Positions 4,969 through 7,003 of a stretch of 7,003 bases of DNA are shown piece after piece. The DNA is from SURF-32 sp964648365 (GTDB lineage Bacteria; Planctomycetota; Phycisphaerae; UBA1845): assembly GCA_964648365.1 (NCBI GenBank), contig CAZYLK010000250.1:1-7003 (forward strand), in the 5' to 3' direction. The notes under the pieces are model-generated. The model was not told the origin of the DNA. It did no database searches and worked only from the letters and a program-made list of their open reading frames with translations. A program made the position numbers and the translations under genes. Position 1 is the first letter of the stretch; each line of letters begins with the position of its first letter.

Positions 4969-5726
4969 GTCTTACCTCCGGTTCGTGACAGGGTTCGGGG
5001 GCCTTCCGCGGTGCGGGGCTCGTCCCTGCTCGTGACCTTTCCCTCCTTCAGGTGGACGCACCGATGTGCCAGAGCCGCGACATCGGCGTCGTGCGTGACC
5101 ATGACGATGGTCTGACCGCCGGCATTGAGCTCGACCAGATGGTCGAGAATCGCCCTCCCCGACGCTCGATCCAGATTACCGGTTGGCTCGTCCGCGAGCA
5201 AGAGCCGGGGCCGGTTGAGCAGGGCGCGGGCCATGGCCACGCGCTGACGTTCGCCACCCGAAAGTTCCCGCGGGCGGTGCCGCAGGCGGTGCTCCAGACC
5301 CAGCCGTTCGAGCAGTTCGACCGCCGAGCGCCGCAACCCGCGGCGCTCCCGCATCCACGCGGTCAGCGACCGACCGACCATGCCGGGCGTCAGGACATTC
5401 TCCAGCACGTTCAGTTCCGGCAGAAGGTGGTAAAACTGGAATACGAACCCGATATCCCGGTTCCGGATGCGCTCCCGGCCGCGGCGGGACATTCCGAACA
5501 CGTCCTGCCCGTCCAGCGTGACCGTGCCGGCGTCCGGCGGGTCCAGTGCTCCCACCACGTGCAGCAGGGTGCTCTTGCCGGAGCCGCTGCGGCCCATGAC
5601 CGCCAGGAACTCGCCGTCACCCACTTCGATCGACGCGCCGCGCAGCACGGACACGTCCACGCGGCCCAGCCGGTAGGCCTTGTGGATGTCGCGGGCGGTC
5701 AGCAGCGCGTCTCGGGCGGCACACAT
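4965..5726 (-). CDS. ABC transporter ATP-binding protein, LolD/MacB type
   Basis: A 253-residue complete nucleotide-binding subunit: Walker A GRSGSGKST (45-53), Q-loop Q97 in GFVFQFYHLLPELNVLENV, signature LSGGERQRVA (155-164), Walker B LLLADEP with catalytic E180, D-loop GNLD (183-186) and switch H212 in VTHD. The QFYHLLPEL...ENV segment and overall size are typical of the LolD (lipoprotein release) and MacB/FtsE-like group, which work with MacB-fold permeases. No permease lies in the window, so the substrate cannot be fixed. About 20 residues after the core (TSRDEPRTAEGPRTLSR) are an extra polar tail. The ATG at 5724-5726 gives a family-like N-terminus; the frame runs open to 6416, but that part is antisense to the aminopeptidase and crosses the 28-bp inverted repeat. 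Its TGA overlaps the ilvE ATG, so the two are co-translated. Confidence 0.92.
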   Translation of the reverse strand: MCAARDALLTARDIHKAYRLGRVDVSVLRGASIEVGDGEFLAVMGRSGSGKSTLLHVVGALDPPDAGTVTLDGQDVFGMSRRGRERIRNRDIGFVFQFYHLLPELNVLENVLTPGMVGRSLTAWMRERRGLRRSAVELLERLGLEHRLRHRPRELSGGERQRVAMARALLNRPRLLLADEPTGNLDRASGRAILDHLVELNAGGQTIVMVTHDADVAALAHRCVHLKEGKVTSRDEPRTAEGPRTLSRTGGKT

Positions 5727-5768
5727 GGGCGGCAGTATGGCGGGCGGCGGGCGGCTCCGCCAGCCGGG

Positions 5769-5893
5769 GCCAGAAAAGGTGTCAGGATGATTTTTCGCAG
5801 ACCAGTCTCGAACGGGCGAGCGGCATACCCTGCGACGGAGGGTGCGATCGAGGGCGCGATTCACTGAAAAATCATCCTGACACCTTTTCTGGC
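5769..5893. repeat. Perfect 28-bp inverted repeat, MITE- or REP-like element
   Basis: The arms 5769-5796 and 5866-5893 are exact reverse complements over 28 bp (left arm begins GCCAGAAAAGGTGTCAGG). They flank a 69-bp GC-rich centre with no coding capacity. A small stem, ACCCT/AGGGT (5827-5831 and 5839-5843), lies inside. No target-site duplication is visible in the flanks. AAAAGGTGTCAGG... is, from memory, a motif seen in many intergenic repeats next to IS200-like or REP-associated transposases. It occupies most of the divergent region 5727-5996 between the ABC ATPase (minus) and the aminopeptidase (plus), so it could affect both promoters. As RNA or extruded DNA it would form a very stable hairpin. 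The rest of 5727-5996 shows only a weak stem at 5904-5909/5917-5922 and no clear promoter. Confidence 0.85.
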
Positions 5894-5996
5894 ATGGGGG
5901 ATGCCGCAGATGTATGCTGCGGGTTGCGGTGCGCCCTCGTCGCACGGCGGGGCGGCGCCGAGATTCGGCTGCGCAGGCATCAACAAGGAGACGGAC

Positions 5997-7003
5997 ATGA
6001 TCGACCCTCGAATGGCGAAACTGGCGGACGTGCTCATCGGCTATTCCACCGCGATGAAGGAGGGCGAAAAAATCCTCATCGAGGCGATCGACATCCCGCA
6101 CGAGATGACCTGCGAACTGGTCCGCCGAGCCCGCGCGGCCGGGGCGCATCCCTTGGTCACGCTGAAGGCCAACCGCGTGCAGCGAGCGCTCATGAAAGAC
6201 GCGACCGATGCGCAGTTCGAACTGATCGCCGAGGTCGAAGCCCTGCGGATGAGCAATGTTCAGGCGTACATCGGCATGCGGGGAAGCTCGAACATCGCGG
6301 AGCTGTCCGACGTGGCGCCGGATCGGCACAAGATCTACCAGAACACGGTCTGGAAGCGCGTGCATCAGCAGATCCGCGTGCCTAAAACGCGCTGGGTGGT
6401 GCTGCGCTGGCCGCACCCCTCCATGGCCCAGCAGGCGGGCATGAGCACCGAGGCGTTCGAGGACTTCTACTTCCAGGTCTGCACGATGGACTACGCCAAG
6501 ATGGCCAAGGCGATGCAGCCGCTCCAGCAGCGGATGCAGAAGGCCGATCGCGTTCAGATCAAAGGCCCCGGCACGGACCTGCGCTTCTCGATCAAAGGCA
6601 TCAACGCCATCGCCTGCGACGGCAAGCTCAACATCCCCGACGGCGAAGTCTTCTCATGCCCCGTCAAAAACAGCGTCAACGGCCACGTCAGCTTCAACGC
6701 CCGCACCCTCTACCAGGGCGTGGTGCATGACAACGTGCGGCTCGAATTCAGCGAGGGCAAGTGCATCAAGGCGACCAGCACCAACACCGAGCATCTCAAT
6801 TCCGTGCTGGATACCGATGAAGGCGCCCGCTACATCGGCGAGTTCGCCATCGGCTTCCACCCGCACATCACCAAGCCCATGCTCGACATCCTCTTCGACG
6901 AAAAAATCGCCGGCTCCTTCCACTTCACCCCCGGCCAGGCCTACGAAGAGGCCGACAACGGCAACAAAAGCGCCGTCCACTGGGACATGGTCTGCATGCA
7001 GAC
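5997..7003 (+). CDS. M29-family metallo-aminopeptidase (AmpS/PepS-like), 3' end missing
   Basis: The visible 335 residues lack roughly the last 30-60 of a family usually about 370-410 long; the frame is open at the window edge. The enzyme removes N-terminal amino acids from peptides in the cytoplasm using a two-metal (Zn/Co) centre. The N-terminal half (MIDPRMAKLADVLIGYSTAM, GEKILIEA, RRARAAGAHPLV) matches the M29 substrate-side domain. Likely metal or catalytic residues are E217 in IPDGEVFSCP, E282 in YIGEFAIG, H309 in SFHFTPG, Y316 in GQAYEEADNGN, and H328 with D330 in SAVHWDMV. These follow family motifs; I did not align them. The ATG at 5997-5999 has AAGGAG (5985-5990) 6 nt upstream, a strong start. 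It is the only clear plus-strand gene and is divergent from the ABC ATPase. Probably housekeeping peptide turnover. Confidence 0.92.
   Translation, partial: MIDPRMAKLADVLIGYSTAMKEGEKILIEAIDIPHEMTCELVRRARAAGAHPLVTLKANRVQRALMKDATDAQFELIAEVEALRMSNVQAYIGMRGSSNIAELSDVAPDRHKIYQNTVWKRVHQQIRVPKTRWVVLRWPHPSMAQQAGMSTEAFEDFYFQVCTMDYAKMAKAMQPLQQRMQKADRVQIKGPGTDLRFSIKGINAIACDGKLNIPDGEVFSCPVKNSVNGHVSFNARTLYQGVVHDNVRLEFSEGKCIKATSTNTEHLNSVLDTDEGARYIGEFAIGFHPHITKPMLDILFDEKIAGSFHFTPGQAYEEADNGNKSAVHWDMVCMQ

Noticed and set aside
4234..5115. Long plus-strand frame opposite ilvE and the ATPase (293 residues)
   Set aside because: Low-complexity Val/Asp/Gly/Ala composition and complete overlap with ilvE, which has full family motifs.
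5727..6416. N-terminal extension of the ABC ATPase reading frame
   Set aside because: The open frame runs through the inverted repeat and antisense to the aminopeptidase. The family N-terminus begins at 5726.
6654..6980. Minus-strand frame opposite the aminopeptidase (108 residues)
   Set aside because: Lies fully inside the M29 gene, has biased Val/Gly/Ala/Glu composition and no start signal.

Overview
The window looks like a piece of a high-GC bacterial chromosome, most likely from a planctomycete (possibly a Phycisphaerae-type lineage). This is an inference. It rests on the CxxCGYDLRG...CPxCG zinc-ribbon tail of one membrane protein, on two families of GC-rich palindromic intergenic repeats that I associate with planctomycete genomes, on very high GC at third codon positions, and on many small single-gene functions set side by side. 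There is no phage, plasmid, CRISPR, tRNA or rRNA signal.

Layout. Almost everything reads on the minus strand. Positions 1-206 hold the start of a small protein that runs off the left edge; it is less GC-rich than the rest and resembles accessory, immunity-type proteins. Positions 320-784 encode a small exported or lipoprotein-like hypothetical. Positions 811-952 are a non-coding nested inverted repeat. Positions 972-2192 form a tight two-gene unit: a TerC-family integral membrane protein (first gene) and a two-helix membrane protein with a C-terminal zinc ribbon. Upstream of terC lie a long leader hairpin, a candidate promoter and, further out, a run of eight triloop palindromes (2381-2589). 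Positions 2648-3643 encode a membrane-anchored helical-repeat protein, and 3723-3959 a small putative membrane ORF with an unclear start. Positions 4051-5726 hold a LolD-type ABC ATPase and a branched-chain aminotransferase (IlvE) that overlap by 4 bases (ATGA).

On the right, 5727-5996 is a divergent intergenic region containing a perfect 28-bp inverted repeat (125 bp in all, 69-bp centre). An M29-family metallo-aminopeptidase then reads on the plus strand from 5997 and leaves the window unfinished.

The genes do not form one obvious pathway. The clearest functional couplings are structural: TerC with the zinc-ribbon membrane protein (9-nt gap), and the ABC ATPase with IlvE (overlapping stop and start). 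No permease partner for the ATPase is present here. I see no convincing novel multi-gene system. The items most worth following are the ATPase-IlvE coupling, the three unrelated palindromic repeat elements, and the left-edge accessory-looking gene with a coding-like stretch directly before it.
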